Shown here: one piece after another, positions 1 to 7,485 of the stretch
Layout of the letters: each line of letters starts with the position of its first letter
Position numbering within the stretch: position 1 is the stretch's first letter
Source: CAYRNC01 sp964425645
GTDB taxonomy: Bacteria; Bacillota; Clostridia; Peptostreptococcales; Anaerovoracaceae
DNA: 15,337 nucleotides
Assembly: GCA_964425645.1 (NCBI GenBank)
Contig: CAYRNC010000036.1
Location: forward strand, 1-15,337
Direction: 5' to 3'
Translations under genes and position numbers: made by a program
Notes under the pieces: generated by a model
What the model was told of the DNA's origin: nothing
Seen by the model: only the letters and a program-made list of their open reading frames with translations
The model's database searches: none

Positions 1-2
1 GA

Positions 3-1001
3 ACCGGAAAAAAAGTTCTTTTGGTGGCTAATAAAATCGATACATCTGTATTGTCTGAAGGATTTTATGATTTTTATGAGCTGGGGCTGGGGGAACCGAT
101 TCCTGTCTCGGCCGCCAATATGCTGGGTCTTGGCGATCTGCTTGATCATATGGTAGATAATTTTCCGGAAAGGATCGAAATCGAGGGGGAAGACGCTAAA
201 ATCGGGATTGCGGTAATAGGTAAGCCCAATGTGGGTAAATCCTCTTTAATAAATTCCTTGCTGGGCGAAAAAAGGGTCATTGTCAGTGATATCGCCGGTA
301 CCACAAGGGATGCTGTGGATACCCCGTTTTTTTGGAACGATGAAGAGTTTGTCATAATCGATACGGCAGGCATAAGAAGAAAAAGCAAAGTCTGTGAAGA
401 TATCGAGCGATACAGCATGATTCGAGCCTTAAGTGCTATTGAGCGCAGCGATGTCTGCCTGGTGATGCTCGATGCCGTTTCCGGAATATCCGAGCAGGAT
501 AAAAAGATTGCAGGCATGGCACACGAACAAGGCAAGGGAGTAATAATCGCGGTAAACAAGTGGGATTTAATCGAAAAGGATACACGCACAATGAGCAATT
601 TTCGGAATAATATCAAGGCTGGATTTCCTTTTATGTCTTATGCTCCCATACTTTTCATATCGGTTAAAACCGGACAGAGGCTGGAAAAGGTGATGGAAAC
701 GGTAAAATATGTTTCGGAGATAAGATCTATGCGGGTGACTACAGGGCAGTTAAACGGTCTAATTGCGGATGCAATCATGATGAGGTCGCCTCCTTCTGAC
801 AAGGGAAAACAGTTAAAAATATACTATGCTTCACAGGTAGGAATAAAGCCCCCACTGTTTTCTTTTAAGATTAACAACCGAAGCCTTATGCATTTTTCAT
901 ATTCCAGATACCTTGAAAACAGAATTCGCGAGGGTTTTGGTTTCGAGGGGACATCGATTAAATTTGTATTTCGGGAAAAGGGTGAAAGGGATAATGAATA
1001 G
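3..1001 (+). CDS. der: Ribosome-assembly GTPase Der (EngA), 5'-truncated by window edge
   Basis: Der is a double-GTPase needed for late assembly of the 50S ribosomal subunit in the cytoplasm. The reading frame is open to the window edge, so roughly the first 110 residues of a family member of about 440 are missing. The fragment opens at the end of GTPase domain 1, with its G4 motif NKID and a G5-like PVSAAN. GTPase domain 2 is complete: Walker A GKPNVGKSS (nt 219-245), switch-I GTTRD, DTAG followed by IRRKSKV, and G4 NKWD. Its G5 is SVKTGQR, where SAKTGQR is more usual. The C-terminal KH-like domain has the family-typical HFSYSRYLENRIRE stretch. The TTG at 21 encodes an internal Leu (KVLLVANKID) and is not the start. 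The stop overlaps the plsY start by 8 nt, which suggests translational coupling. Confidence 0.96.
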   Translation, partial: TGKKVLLVANKIDTSVLSEGFYDFYELGLGEPIPVSAANMLGLGDLLDHMVDNFPERIEIEGEDAKIGIAVIGKPNVGKSSLINSLLGEKRVIVSDIAGTTRDAVDTPFFWNDEEFVIIDTAGIRRKSKVCEDIERYSMIRALSAIERSDVCLVMLDAVSGISEQDKKIAGMAHEQGKGVIIAVNKWDLIEKDTRTMSNFRNNIKAGFPFMSYAPILFISVKTGQRLEKVMETVKYVSEIRSMRVTTGQLNGLIADAIMMRSPPSDKGKQLKIYYASQVGIKPPLFSFKINNRSLMHFSYSRYLENRIREGFGFEGTSIKFVFREKGERDNE

Positions 1002-1608
1002 CTTGATCACGTCTTTTAAAGGGGAGCCTTTTATATTTTTACTTGTACTTTTATTTTCATACATCATAGGAAATTTGTCACCTGCTACCGTAATAAGCAA
1101 AGCGGCGGGTGTCGATATAAGGCGAGAGGGTAGCGGAAACCCGGGGACTACAAATGTGCTTAGAGTCATGGGTAAAAAAGCGGCTCTTGCCACATTGTTA
1201 ATCGATGTTTTAAAAGGGTGTGCGGCTGTGTTTATCGGCCGCTGCGCATCCGGAGAAGCCCTTGCGGTCTTATCAGGGCTTTTTGTTTTTGCCGGGCACA
1301 TATGGCCGGTCTTTTTACGCTTTAAGGGTGGAAAAGGAATTGCAACGGGTTTAGGAGTTCTTCTTTTTCTTTCCCCTTTCATGGGACTTTTGTGCTTGGC
1401 CGTTGCAGGCATAGGGTTTATACTGACCAAAAGAGTATCGGTGGGAAGTCTTGCCGCTGCCGCCTCTTTGCCGTTTCTTGCTTTATACTACATGAAAGAT
1501 TACATAGCAATCTTCATTTTAATGATGGCTATTGTTTTTCTAAAGCATAAAGACAATATCATAAGGATATTAAAAGGGAATGAACCGAGGACGACTTTTA
1601 AAAAATAA
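994..1608 (+). CDS. plsY: Acyl-phosphate:glycerol-3-phosphate acyltransferase PlsY
   Basis: PlsY is an integral membrane enzyme that transfers an acyl group from acyl-phosphate to sn-glycerol-3-phosphate, the first acylation of phospholipid synthesis. The 204-aa product has the usual family length and about five hydrophobic segments. The three conserved cytoplasmic motifs are visible: GSGNPGTTN (about residues 46-54), GHIWPVFLRFKGGKGIATG (about 101-119) and NIIRILKGNEPRT (188-200). The ATG at 994 is chosen over an upstream in-frame ATG at 913 because it gives the family length, begins at the first membrane-preceding segment and follows a purine-rich GAAAGG. It overlaps der by 8 nt. The next gene, gpsA, makes its substrate, so the two form a short pathway unit. 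Confidence 0.96.
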   Translation: MNSLITSFKGEPFIFLLVLLFSYIIGNLSPATVISKAAGVDIRREGSGNPGTTNVLRVMGKKAALATLLIDVLKGCAAVFIGRCASGEALAVLSGLFVFAGHIWPVFLRFKGGKGIATGLGVLLFLSPFMGLLCLAVAGIGFILTKRVSVGSLAAAASLPFLALYYMKDYIAIFILMMAIVFLKHKDNIIRILKGNEPRTTFKK

Positions 1609-1631
1609 CGCCATATTATCAGGAGGACAAA

Positions 1632-2642
1632 ATGAAAAAAAAGATTGCAGTATTGGGTGCCGGAAGCTGGGGAACAGCACTGGCCGTCAGTCTTTCAACT
1701 AAGGGGCACGAGATAAAAATTTGGGATGTTGACGGCGATCATTTAAAAGCGCTGGAAAAGGATAGGGAAAATAAAAGGTATCTACCAGGGATTCCTTTAA
1801 GCGGATTTATCAGCGCCGCGGATAATGTGGGAAAGGCCGTTAGGAATTGCGATATAGTTGTGTTTTCCGCTCCTGCCCAACATTTTCGAAATGCACTTAC
1901 ATCCGCTGTTCCATATCTTAAAAAAGATATGGTTTTGGTTAATGTAGCTAAAGGAATAGAACAGAAAAGTTTAAAAAGGCTTTCAGAAGTAGCCTTTGAA
2001 CTATATCCCAATGCCGGATATGTTGTTCTTTCCGGACCCTCCCATGCGGAGGAAGTCGGAAAGGGAATGCCTACAACGGTGGTAGCCTCTTCAAATGACT
2101 TAAACCTTGCAGAATATGTTCAGGATGTGTTCATGCATGAGCGCTTCAGGGTTTACAGCAATACCGATGTCATAGGGGTTGAGCTGGGGGGGGCTCTTAA
2201 AAACACAATTGCATTAGGAGCCGGTATTTCGGATGGCATGGGATTTGGCGACAATGCCAAAGCCGCATTGATGACCAGGGGAATTGCAGAAATCGCTCGG
2301 CTGGGGGTGAAGTTGGGAGGCCGTGCATCAACTTTTGCAGGTCTTTCCGGCATCGGAGATTTAATCGTTACCTGCACAAGCATGCACAGCCGTAATCGAC
2401 GTTGCGGCATAATGATAGGCGAAGGCATGAGACCTTCTCAAGCGACCGTTAAGGTAGGCATGGTCGTTGAAGGTATGTACACAACAGAGGCTGCCTACGA
2501 GCTTTCAAGAAATTATAAAGTGGAAATGCCCATAACGGAGCAAATATATGAAGTGATCAACGAAAAAACCGATGCCGGGAATGCAGTTATTGCTTTGATG
2601 ACGAGACAGAAAAAGCATGAATCGGAGGTCTGCCTGTTTTAA
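1632..2642 (+). CDS. gpsA: NAD(P)H-dependent glycerol-3-phosphate dehydrogenase GpsA
   Basis: GpsA reduces dihydroxyacetone phosphate to sn-glycerol-3-phosphate, supplying the backbone that PlsY acylates. The 336-aa product starts with the Rossmann nucleotide-binding motif GAGSWGTALA (residues 9-18). It then shows VAKGIE (Lys107), the family signature LSGPSHAEEV (133-142), the putative catalytic Lys in GGALKNT (Lys190) and the substrate-site stretch GLSGIGDLIVTC with NRRCG. A strong AGGAGG at 1621-1626, 5 nt before the ATG, fixes the start. It lies 23 nt behind plsY and is probably in the same transcript. The 3' end overlaps the convergent threonine ammonia-lyase by 4 nt, so there is no intergenic terminator on this side. 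Confidence 0.97.
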   Translation: MKKKIAVLGAGSWGTALAVSLSTKGHEIKIWDVDGDHLKALEKDRENKRYLPGIPLSGFISAADNVGKAVRNCDIVVFSAPAQHFRNALTSAVPYLKKDMVLVNVAKGIEQKSLKRLSEVAFELYPNAGYVVLSGPSHAEEVGKGMPTTVVASSNDLNLAEYVQDVFMHERFRVYSNTDVIGVELGGALKNTIALGAGISDGMGFGDNAKAALMTRGIAEIARLGVKLGGRASTFAGLSGIGDLIVTCTSMHSRNRRCGIMIGEGMRPSQATVKVGMVVEGMYTTEAAYELSRNYKVEMPITEQIYEVINEKTDAGNAVIALMTRQKKHESEVCLF

Positions 2643-3877
2643 TATACACGGCTGACAGCAAAATTGTGATCCTCCAAAGTTGCAAGGATCTCTTTTATAT
2701 GATCGTGCCCGTTGGTCTCAATGGTAACTTCTAAAAGCACTTTGTTGGAATATCGGTCGATGGCTTTAAACTGGTTATGCTCAAGCTCTATTACATTAGC
2801 GCCGCATTCTGCGAGGATTTGTGCTACTTTTACAAGCTGACCCGGTTTATCGGGGAGTTCAACTGAGAAGCACATTATCCTCCCCCGGCTGATCAGTCCC
2901 TGGTTTATGATTGAGGATACGGTTACTACATCGATGTTGCCTCCGCTTAGAATGCAGACTATGTTTTTACCGGATCTTGCTCGTTTTCTTAATCCCGCAA
3001 GGGATATGGCCCCCGCCGTTTCAACAACAAGCTTATGTTTTTCCATGGTTAAAAGTACAGCCTCCATTATATCTTTTTCAGAAACTGTAATGATATCGTC
3101 TACATACTTCCGAGTGACGGCAAAGGTCAAATGTCCCGGTTGTTTAACCGCCACACCCTCGGCTACAGTTCTGACCGCGGCTAATCTGGATATTTCCCCT
3201 TCATCAATGGAGATTTTCATGGACATGGCTCCTACCGGAACCACTCCGATTATCTTAACAGAAGGATTAATGGATTTTGCCGCTAATGCGATGCCGCTGA
3301 TCAAGCCTCCCCCTCCGATAGGGACGAGAATTTCATCCGCATCGGGAAGCTCCTCAAGTATCTCTGTTCCTATCGTTCCCTGACCGCATATTATATCGTA
3401 ATCATCGAAGGGATGAACGAATGTATAGCCTTCTTTAGCTGATAATTCGATAGCATAGCGGTATGATTCATCGTATACATCGCCGTGCATAATCACCTTT
3501 GCACCGTAGGCCCTTGTAGCCTCTACTTTTAGAAGCGGGGTTACGTTAGGCATGATTATCACCGATGGAATATTCTTTTCTTTTGCTGAATATGCTACCC
3601 CTTGGGCGTGATTTCCCGCGGATGAACAGATTATTCCCTTTTCCCTTTCTTCATCTGACATACAGGCGATCTTATTATAGGCCCCTCTTAGCTTAAAGGA
3701 GCCAGTTTTCTGCAGGTTTTCAGGTTTTATGTAGACATTGCAACCGTATTCATCGCTGAAAAAGTCACTATATATGAGTGGGGTTTTTTTCAAAACGGGC
3801 GCAAGATTTTTTCTGGCCTTTTCTATGCTTTCTTTATGGTTTAACGATAAATATTCATTGATTAATTCTAAATTCAT
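2639..3877 (-). CDS. ilvA: Threonine ammonia-lyase (dehydratase) with one C-terminal ACT domain
   Basis: This PLP enzyme deaminates L-threonine to 2-oxobutanoate and ammonia, feeding isoleucine synthesis or threonine catabolism. The 412-aa product has a fold-type II catalytic domain: the PLP-binding Lys62 in TGSFKLRGAYNK, SSAGNHAQG (about 85-93) and the phosphate-binding loop GGGGLISG (188-195). A single ACT domain occupies about residues 335-412 (from MCFSVELPDKPGQL), as in the medium-length threonine ammonia-lyases. Names ilvA and tdcB are both used for this architecture and I cannot decide biosynthetic from catabolic. The start at 3877 is preferred over an ATG 12 codons upstream because GGAGG lies 6 nt before it. 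It has its own sigma-A-like promoter and no room in the short leader for a T-box. It converges on gpsA with a 4-nt overlap. Confidence 0.93.
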   Translation of the reverse strand: MNLELINEYLSLNHKESIEKARKNLAPVLKKTPLIYSDFFSDEYGCNVYIKPENLQKTGSFKLRGAYNKIACMSDEEREKGIICSSAGNHAQGVAYSAKEKNIPSVIIMPNVTPLLKVEATRAYGAKVIMHGDVYDESYRYAIELSAKEGYTFVHPFDDYDIICGQGTIGTEILEELPDADEILVPIGGGGLISGIALAAKSINPSVKIIGVVPVGAMSMKISIDEGEISRLAAVRTVAEGVAVKQPGHLTFAVTRKYVDDIITVSEKDIMEAVLLTMEKHKLVVETAGAISLAGLRKRARSGKNIVCILSGGNIDVVTVSSIINQGLISRGRIMCFSVELPDKPGQLVKVAQILAECGANVIELEHNQFKAIDRYSNKVLLEVTIETNGHDHIKEILATLEDHNFAVSRVY

Positions 3878-3924
3878 GTCCGCCTCCAAGATATCAACTT
3901 TAATCCCGTGCAAAATATGCTAAC

Positions 3925-3953
3925 AGTTTATAGCTTTTTTTTAAATTCGTCAA
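3925..3953 (-). promoter_or_regulatory. Sigma-A-type promoter of the threonine ammonia-lyase gene
   Basis: Read on the minus strand, TTGACG (3953-3948) and TAAACT (3930-3925) are separated by exactly 17 bp, with an A-rich spacer. An overlapping TATAAA gives a 15-bp alternative. Transcription would start about 40 nt before the ATG at 3877. Confidence 0.6.
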
Positions 3954-3996
3954 GCCAAAGGGCCATATGTGAATTGTACTCAGGTGTTTAACAGGA

Positions 3997-4025
3997 TTGC
4001 CACAGACTTAAGAGTTTGTTACTAT
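3997..4025 (+). promoter_or_regulatory. Sigma-A-type promoter upstream of miaB
   Basis: TTGCCA (3997-4002) and TACTAT (4020-4025) are spaced by 17 bp. Transcription would begin near 4032, giving a leader of about 90 nt before miaB. The promoter is back-to-back with that of the threonine ammonia-lyase, about 40 bp away. Confidence 0.5.
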
Positions 4026-4079
4026 GTAGTAAAATGTATGTATGACAAAGGTGGATGGCTAAAAGCGAAAGGGGTTGGA

Positions 4080-4127
4080 ATGGACACGATTAAAATACTT
4101 CCGGTTAAAGGAAAAGCAGTAAGATGA
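4080..4127 (+). CDS. Possible 15-codon leader ORF coupled to miaB
   Basis: An ATG at 4080 opens a 15-codon frame (MDTIKILPVKGKAVR) that ends in a TGA sharing the sequence ATGA with the miaB start at 4124. A purine-rich AGGGG lies about 5 nt before the ATG. The frame also extends to an ATG at 4038, but that codon has no Shine-Dalgarno and lies only about 6 nt from the predicted transcription start. The 4-nt stop/start overlap is typical of translational coupling. The peptide is basic and I recognise no family. It may be a chance frame. Confidence 0.3.
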   Translation: MDTIKILPVKGKAVR

Positions 4128-5452
4128 ACGCAAGGACTTTTTATATTCAAACATTCGGATGTCAGATGAACGAGCATGATTCGGAAATTCTAGCAGGCAT
4201 GCTTCGTAATACGGGGTATTCAGAAAGCGATTCCAGAAATGATAGCGATATAATACTCATCAATACCTGCAGTGTAAGAGATAATGCGGACAAACGTTTT
4301 TTTGGAACCTTAGGCCAATTAAAGCATTTGAAAAAGAATCGACCGGAATTGCTTATAGGTGTATGCGGATGTATGATGCAGCAGAAATACATAATAGAGA
4401 TGATAAAGTCAAAATACCCTTGGGTGGATCTCATCTTTGGAACTCATAATATCCACGAGCTTCCCGGACTCATTCAAAATTTATCAGATGAGAAGCGTAA
4501 GATCATATCTGTTTGGGATGAGGCTTCCGATATTGTAGAGGGACTTCCCGTTAAAAGGAAATATCGATATAAATCCTTCGTCAATGTAATGTACGGATGT
4601 AATAATTTTTGTACTTATTGTATTGTCCCCTACACAAGGGGAAGGGAAAGAAGCCGAGGCTTTATGGATATCATAAAAGAGGTGAGGGGTTTAGTTTCTG
4701 ACGGAGTAAAAGAAATAACCCTGCTTGGTCAAAATGTTAATTCCTATAAAGATGCGGGCTGTGGAACTAAATTAGATTTCGCAGGCCTCATATATCGCCT
4801 TAATGACATTGAAGGTCTGAAACGCATACGCTTTATGACATCACATCCAAAGGACCTTTCAGACAGGCTCGTCAAAGCCTATATGGAATGTGATAAACTA
4901 TGCCCCCATATCCATCTCCCCGTGCAATCCGGAAGTACAAGGATACTGAATATGATGGGCAGAAAATATGCAAGGGATGATTATCTTGCTATAGTATCAA
5001 AGCTTAGACAGGCTGTTACCGATATAGCAATCACTACAGATATAATTGTAGGATTTCCCGGGGAAACAGAGGATGATTTTTGCATGACCCTTGATTTAGT
5101 GGAAAAGGTTCGATTTGATTCAGCTTTTACGTTTCTATATTCTGTAAGAAAAGGGACTCCCGCGGAAGGATTTAAAAATCATGTGTCCGAGGAAATAAAA
5201 CATCACAGGTTCAACAGGCTGGTTGAAACTGTAAACCGTATATCTAAAGAAAAAAACAGCGGCATGACAGGAAATATTGAGGAAGTCCTTTGTGAGGGAA
5301 TAAGCAAAACTGACCCCGATGTCCAATCCGGGCGTACAGGCGGGCATAAACTTGTTCATTTTACCGGTGAGGCACGGTCGGAGGGTTCCATCGTAACTGT
5401 AAGGATAACAGGCAGCACAACCTTCAGCCTTAAGGGGGAATTGGTCGATTAA
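4124..5452 (+). CDS. miaB: tRNA-2-methylthio-N6-dimethylallyladenosine synthase MiaB
   Basis: MiaB is a radical-SAM methylthiotransferase that converts i6A37 to ms2i6A37 in tRNAs reading UNN codons. The 442-aa product has the three-part family layout. The N-terminal methylthiotransferase domain carries cluster-binding cysteines in QTFGCQMNEHDSE (Cys13), NTCSVRDNADKR (Cys49) and CGCMMQQ (Cys83, with Cys81 beside it). The radical-SAM domain has YGCNNFCTYCIVPYTRGRE (Cys159, Cys163, Cys166). The C-terminal TRAM domain covers roughly the last 65 residues. The MiaB-type CxxxCxxC context and TRGRERSR support MiaB over the paralogues MtaB and RimO. An AAAGGA lies upstream with long spacing, which fits coupling to the small ORF that overlaps the start. 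It converges on purB with 4 nt between the stops. Confidence 0.95.
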   Translation: MNARTFYIQTFGCQMNEHDSEILAGMLRNTGYSESDSRNDSDIILINTCSVRDNADKRFFGTLGQLKHLKKNRPELLIGVCGCMMQQKYIIEMIKSKYPWVDLIFGTHNIHELPGLIQNLSDEKRKIISVWDEASDIVEGLPVKRKYRYKSFVNVMYGCNNFCTYCIVPYTRGRERSRGFMDIIKEVRGLVSDGVKEITLLGQNVNSYKDAGCGTKLDFAGLIYRLNDIEGLKRIRFMTSHPKDLSDRLVKAYMECDKLCPHIHLPVQSGSTRILNMMGRKYARDDYLAIVSKLRQAVTDIAITTDIIVGFPGETEDDFCMTLDLVEKVRFDSAFTFLYSVRKGTPAEGFKNHVSEEIKHHRFNRLVETVNRISKEKNSGMTGNIEEVLCEGISKTDPDVQSGRTGGHKLVHFTGEARSEGSIVTVRITGSTTFSLKGELVD

Positions 5453-5456
5453 TCGA

Positions 5457-6884
5457 TTATACCTTGAGTTGAATTTCTTCTGAAGGTATTAGGTTTGGTT
5501 TAAGGATATTTTCTTTGATGTAACCAATATATTCTTCAGTTTGTCCGGGTGCCCGGCCTATATATCGGTCGGGTATCAGTATTTCATTTATATCATCGAT
5601 GCTCAGGCCGAAGCGTGGGTCGGACAGAATCCGTTCCAGCAGATCGTTTGGCAGGCCTTTTTCCGAGACCCGTTTTGCGGCTGCCATTGAATGCACTCTT
5701 ATGATTTCGTGAAGTTCCTGTCTGTCCTTACCTTTCAAAACTGCGCTCATGAGTATCGCTTCGGTAGCCATAAAAGGGAGTTCCTCGCGGATGCGGCTTT
5801 CAATAACCTTAGGAAATACTTCAAGGCCTGCCGCAACGTTGGAATAAATGCTGAGAATTGCGTCGGTAGCCAAAAAGGCTTCAGGTATGCAAATTCTTTT
5901 GTTTGCAGAATCATCCAAGGTGCGCTCAAACCATTGCTGGGAGGCCGTTACGGCCGGATTAAGCGAATTAATTATAAGGTGTCTGGAAAGTGACGCCATC
6001 CGTTCGCATCGCATGGGGTTGCGCTTATATGCCATCGCGGAAGATCCGATCTGAGATGCTTCAAATGGTTCTTTTATTTCCTTCATATGCTGCAAAAGGC
6101 GGATGTCATTGCTGAATTTGTGAGCCGATTGTGCTATTCCGGACAATATATTCAGAATTTGAAAATCCAGTTTCCTGGGGTAAGTTTGACCGCTTACGGG
6201 GAAGACGTCGGAAAAAAACATTTTTTTCGCTATCAATTCGTCTAGCTTCTTAACTTTTTGTTCGTCATTATTGAACAGTTCCATAAAGCTTGCCTGTGTG
6301 CCTGTTGTACCTTTAGATCCCAAAAGCCGTTTTTTTGCTACCCGATTATCTATCTCGTCCAGATCCATAACGAGATCCTGGATCCACAGGGTCGCTCTTT
6401 TTCCTACGGTAGTTAGCTGGGCCGGCTGGAAATGCGTAAAACCTAAGGTGGGCATATCCTTGTATTTAATCGCGAAATCGCATAAAATGCGTATGCAGTG
6501 AATTATCTTTTTGCGCACTATGTCCAAGGCTTCATACATAATAATTATATCTGCGTTGTCCCCCACGTAGCAGGAGGTAGCACCCAGATGTATTATGGGT
6601 CTGGCATTAGGGCATTGTTCTCCGAAGGCATGTACATGGGCCATTACATCGTGACGTACTTCCAATTCCCTCTCTTGGGCTACTTCATAATTTATATCGC
6701 TGATATGGGCTTTCATCTCATCGATTTGCATGTCGGTAATCGGTAATCCAAGTTCCTTTTGAGCCTCAGCAAGCGCCGTCCAAAGTTTTCTCCATGTAGT
6801 AAATTTCTTATTATGTGAAAACTGGTATTGCATTTCCTCCCCGGAATATCTCGAGTTAAAAGGACTTTCATATGTGTCATTCAT
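5457..6884 (-). CDS. purB: Adenylosuccinate lyase PurB, clade that includes the animal enzyme
   Basis: PurB cleaves SAICAR to AICAR and adenylosuccinate to AMP plus fumarate in purine synthesis. The 475-aa product shows RHDVMAHVHAFG (77-88), IHLGATSCYVGDN (98-110), THFQPAQ (150-156) and the mobile catalytic loop GSSAMAYKRNPMRCERM (280-296). The HLGATSCYVGDN stretch and the length match the vertebrate-like clade, which many Clostridia carry, rather than the shorter PurB of about 430 aa in Bacillus. The start at 6884 is chosen over an upstream ATG because AGGAG sits about 9 nt before it and the product then begins MNDTYESPF as in relatives. It overlaps the DUF5317 gene by 8 nt (ATGAATGA), so it is probably coupled to it rather than belonging to a purine operon. 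Confidence 0.95.
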   Translation of the reverse strand: MNDTYESPFNSRYSGEEMQYQFSHNKKFTTWRKLWTALAEAQKELGLPITDMQIDEMKAHISDINYEVAQERELEVRHDVMAHVHAFGEQCPNARPIIHLGATSCYVGDNADIIIMYEALDIVRKKIIHCIRILCDFAIKYKDMPTLGFTHFQPAQLTTVGKRATLWIQDLVMDLDEIDNRVAKKRLLGSKGTTGTQASFMELFNNDEQKVKKLDELIAKKMFFSDVFPVSGQTYPRKLDFQILNILSGIAQSAHKFSNDIRLLQHMKEIKEPFEASQIGSSAMAYKRNPMRCERMASLSRHLIINSLNPAVTASQQWFERTLDDSANKRICIPEAFLATDAILSIYSNVAAGLEVFPKVIESRIREELPFMATEAILMSAVLKGKDRQELHEIIRVHSMAAAKRVSEKGLPNDLLERILSDPRFGLSIDDINEILIPDRYIGRAPGQTEEYIGYIKENILKPNLIPSEEIQLKV

Positions 6885-7470
6885 GAGTTTTTTCTCCTGT
6901 GTTTTTTTTAATCCTACCATTTTTTATTTGTCCGGGCAAGGGTTTCGGACTCGCTATCCGGTATGCTAATATACCTGTACCCATACCCATGATAATATCC
7001 CCGATACTTGCAAATCCAAACAATCGGTTAAAAGGATTTATTGCAATTATATCGCCGAGAAATAACAATCTAGTGTAAGAATCCGCCAGCATATAGCCGA
7101 AAATTTCTTCGTTAGAAAGTGCCGTCATCATAGAGGTTTGTACCGTATTCCCAAATGCACCGGCAAGAACGGGCATGCGAAATCCATTGGCTGCAATTAC
7201 GGTAAAGTTCATCAAAGTGCCTATAAATACAAGCAAGGACCAGCTGCCTTTATGTATATTTGAAAGACAGAACCAAAACAGAAGTCCGTAGGTTATTATC
7301 AGCACAAGCCATGAAGGATAGACGGGGTCTAACGAAAACACAGCTTCGATTGAAAAAGCTAAAATCGGGAGAATGAGGTTAGTCGGTAGATTTGATTCGT
7401 TAAATGCGAAGGAACCGCCTTTTATCAAACCTAAAACGAGACCCGCAAGAAGAAACAGGATTAATAGCAT
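6877..7470 (-). CDS. DUF5317-type integral membrane protein
   Basis: The 197-aa product is strongly hydrophobic, with about five or six predicted membrane segments and a basic C-terminal tail (about 178-197). Conserved-looking blocks are NGFRMPV (95-101), TRLLFLGDII (133-142) and FASIGDIIMGMG (153-164), which I recall as the signature of the DUF5317 family found in Clostridia and Actinobacteria. No function is established for the family. GGGAGG lies about 9 nt before the ATG. It follows the HD-GYP gene by 15 nt and overlaps purB by 8 nt, so the three are very likely co-transcribed. It may act with the HD-GYP protein at the membrane. That link is inferred from position only. Confidence 0.75.
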   Translation of the reverse strand: MLLILFLLAGLVLGLIKGGSFAFNESNLPTNLILPILAFSIEAVFSLDPVYPSWLVLIITYGLLFWFCLSNIHKGSWSLLVFIGTLMNFTVIAANGFRMPVLAGAFGNTVQTSMMTALSNEEIFGYMLADSYTRLLFLGDIIAINPFNRLFGFASIGDIIMGMGTGILAYRIASPKPLPGQIKNGRIKKNTGEKTHE

Positions 7471-7485
7471 GCTGTAAACCTCCCG

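Noticed and set aside
146..616. Long minus-strand frame opposite der
   Set aside because: It lies entirely inside the well-supported der gene and its translation looks like antisense shadow.
2907..3383. 158-codon plus-strand frame inside the threonine ammonia-lyase gene
   Set aside because: It is a shadow of the real minus-strand gene, which has clear catalytic motifs.
3878..3924. T-box leader for the threonine ammonia-lyase
   Set aside because: With the promoter at 3953-3925 the leader is only about 40 nt, far too short, and no T-box sequence is present.
5446..5457. Palindrome TCGATTAATCGA at the miaB/purB junction as a bidirectional terminator
   Set aside because: It is A/T-rich with no loop or U tract; more likely a coincidence of the two stop regions.
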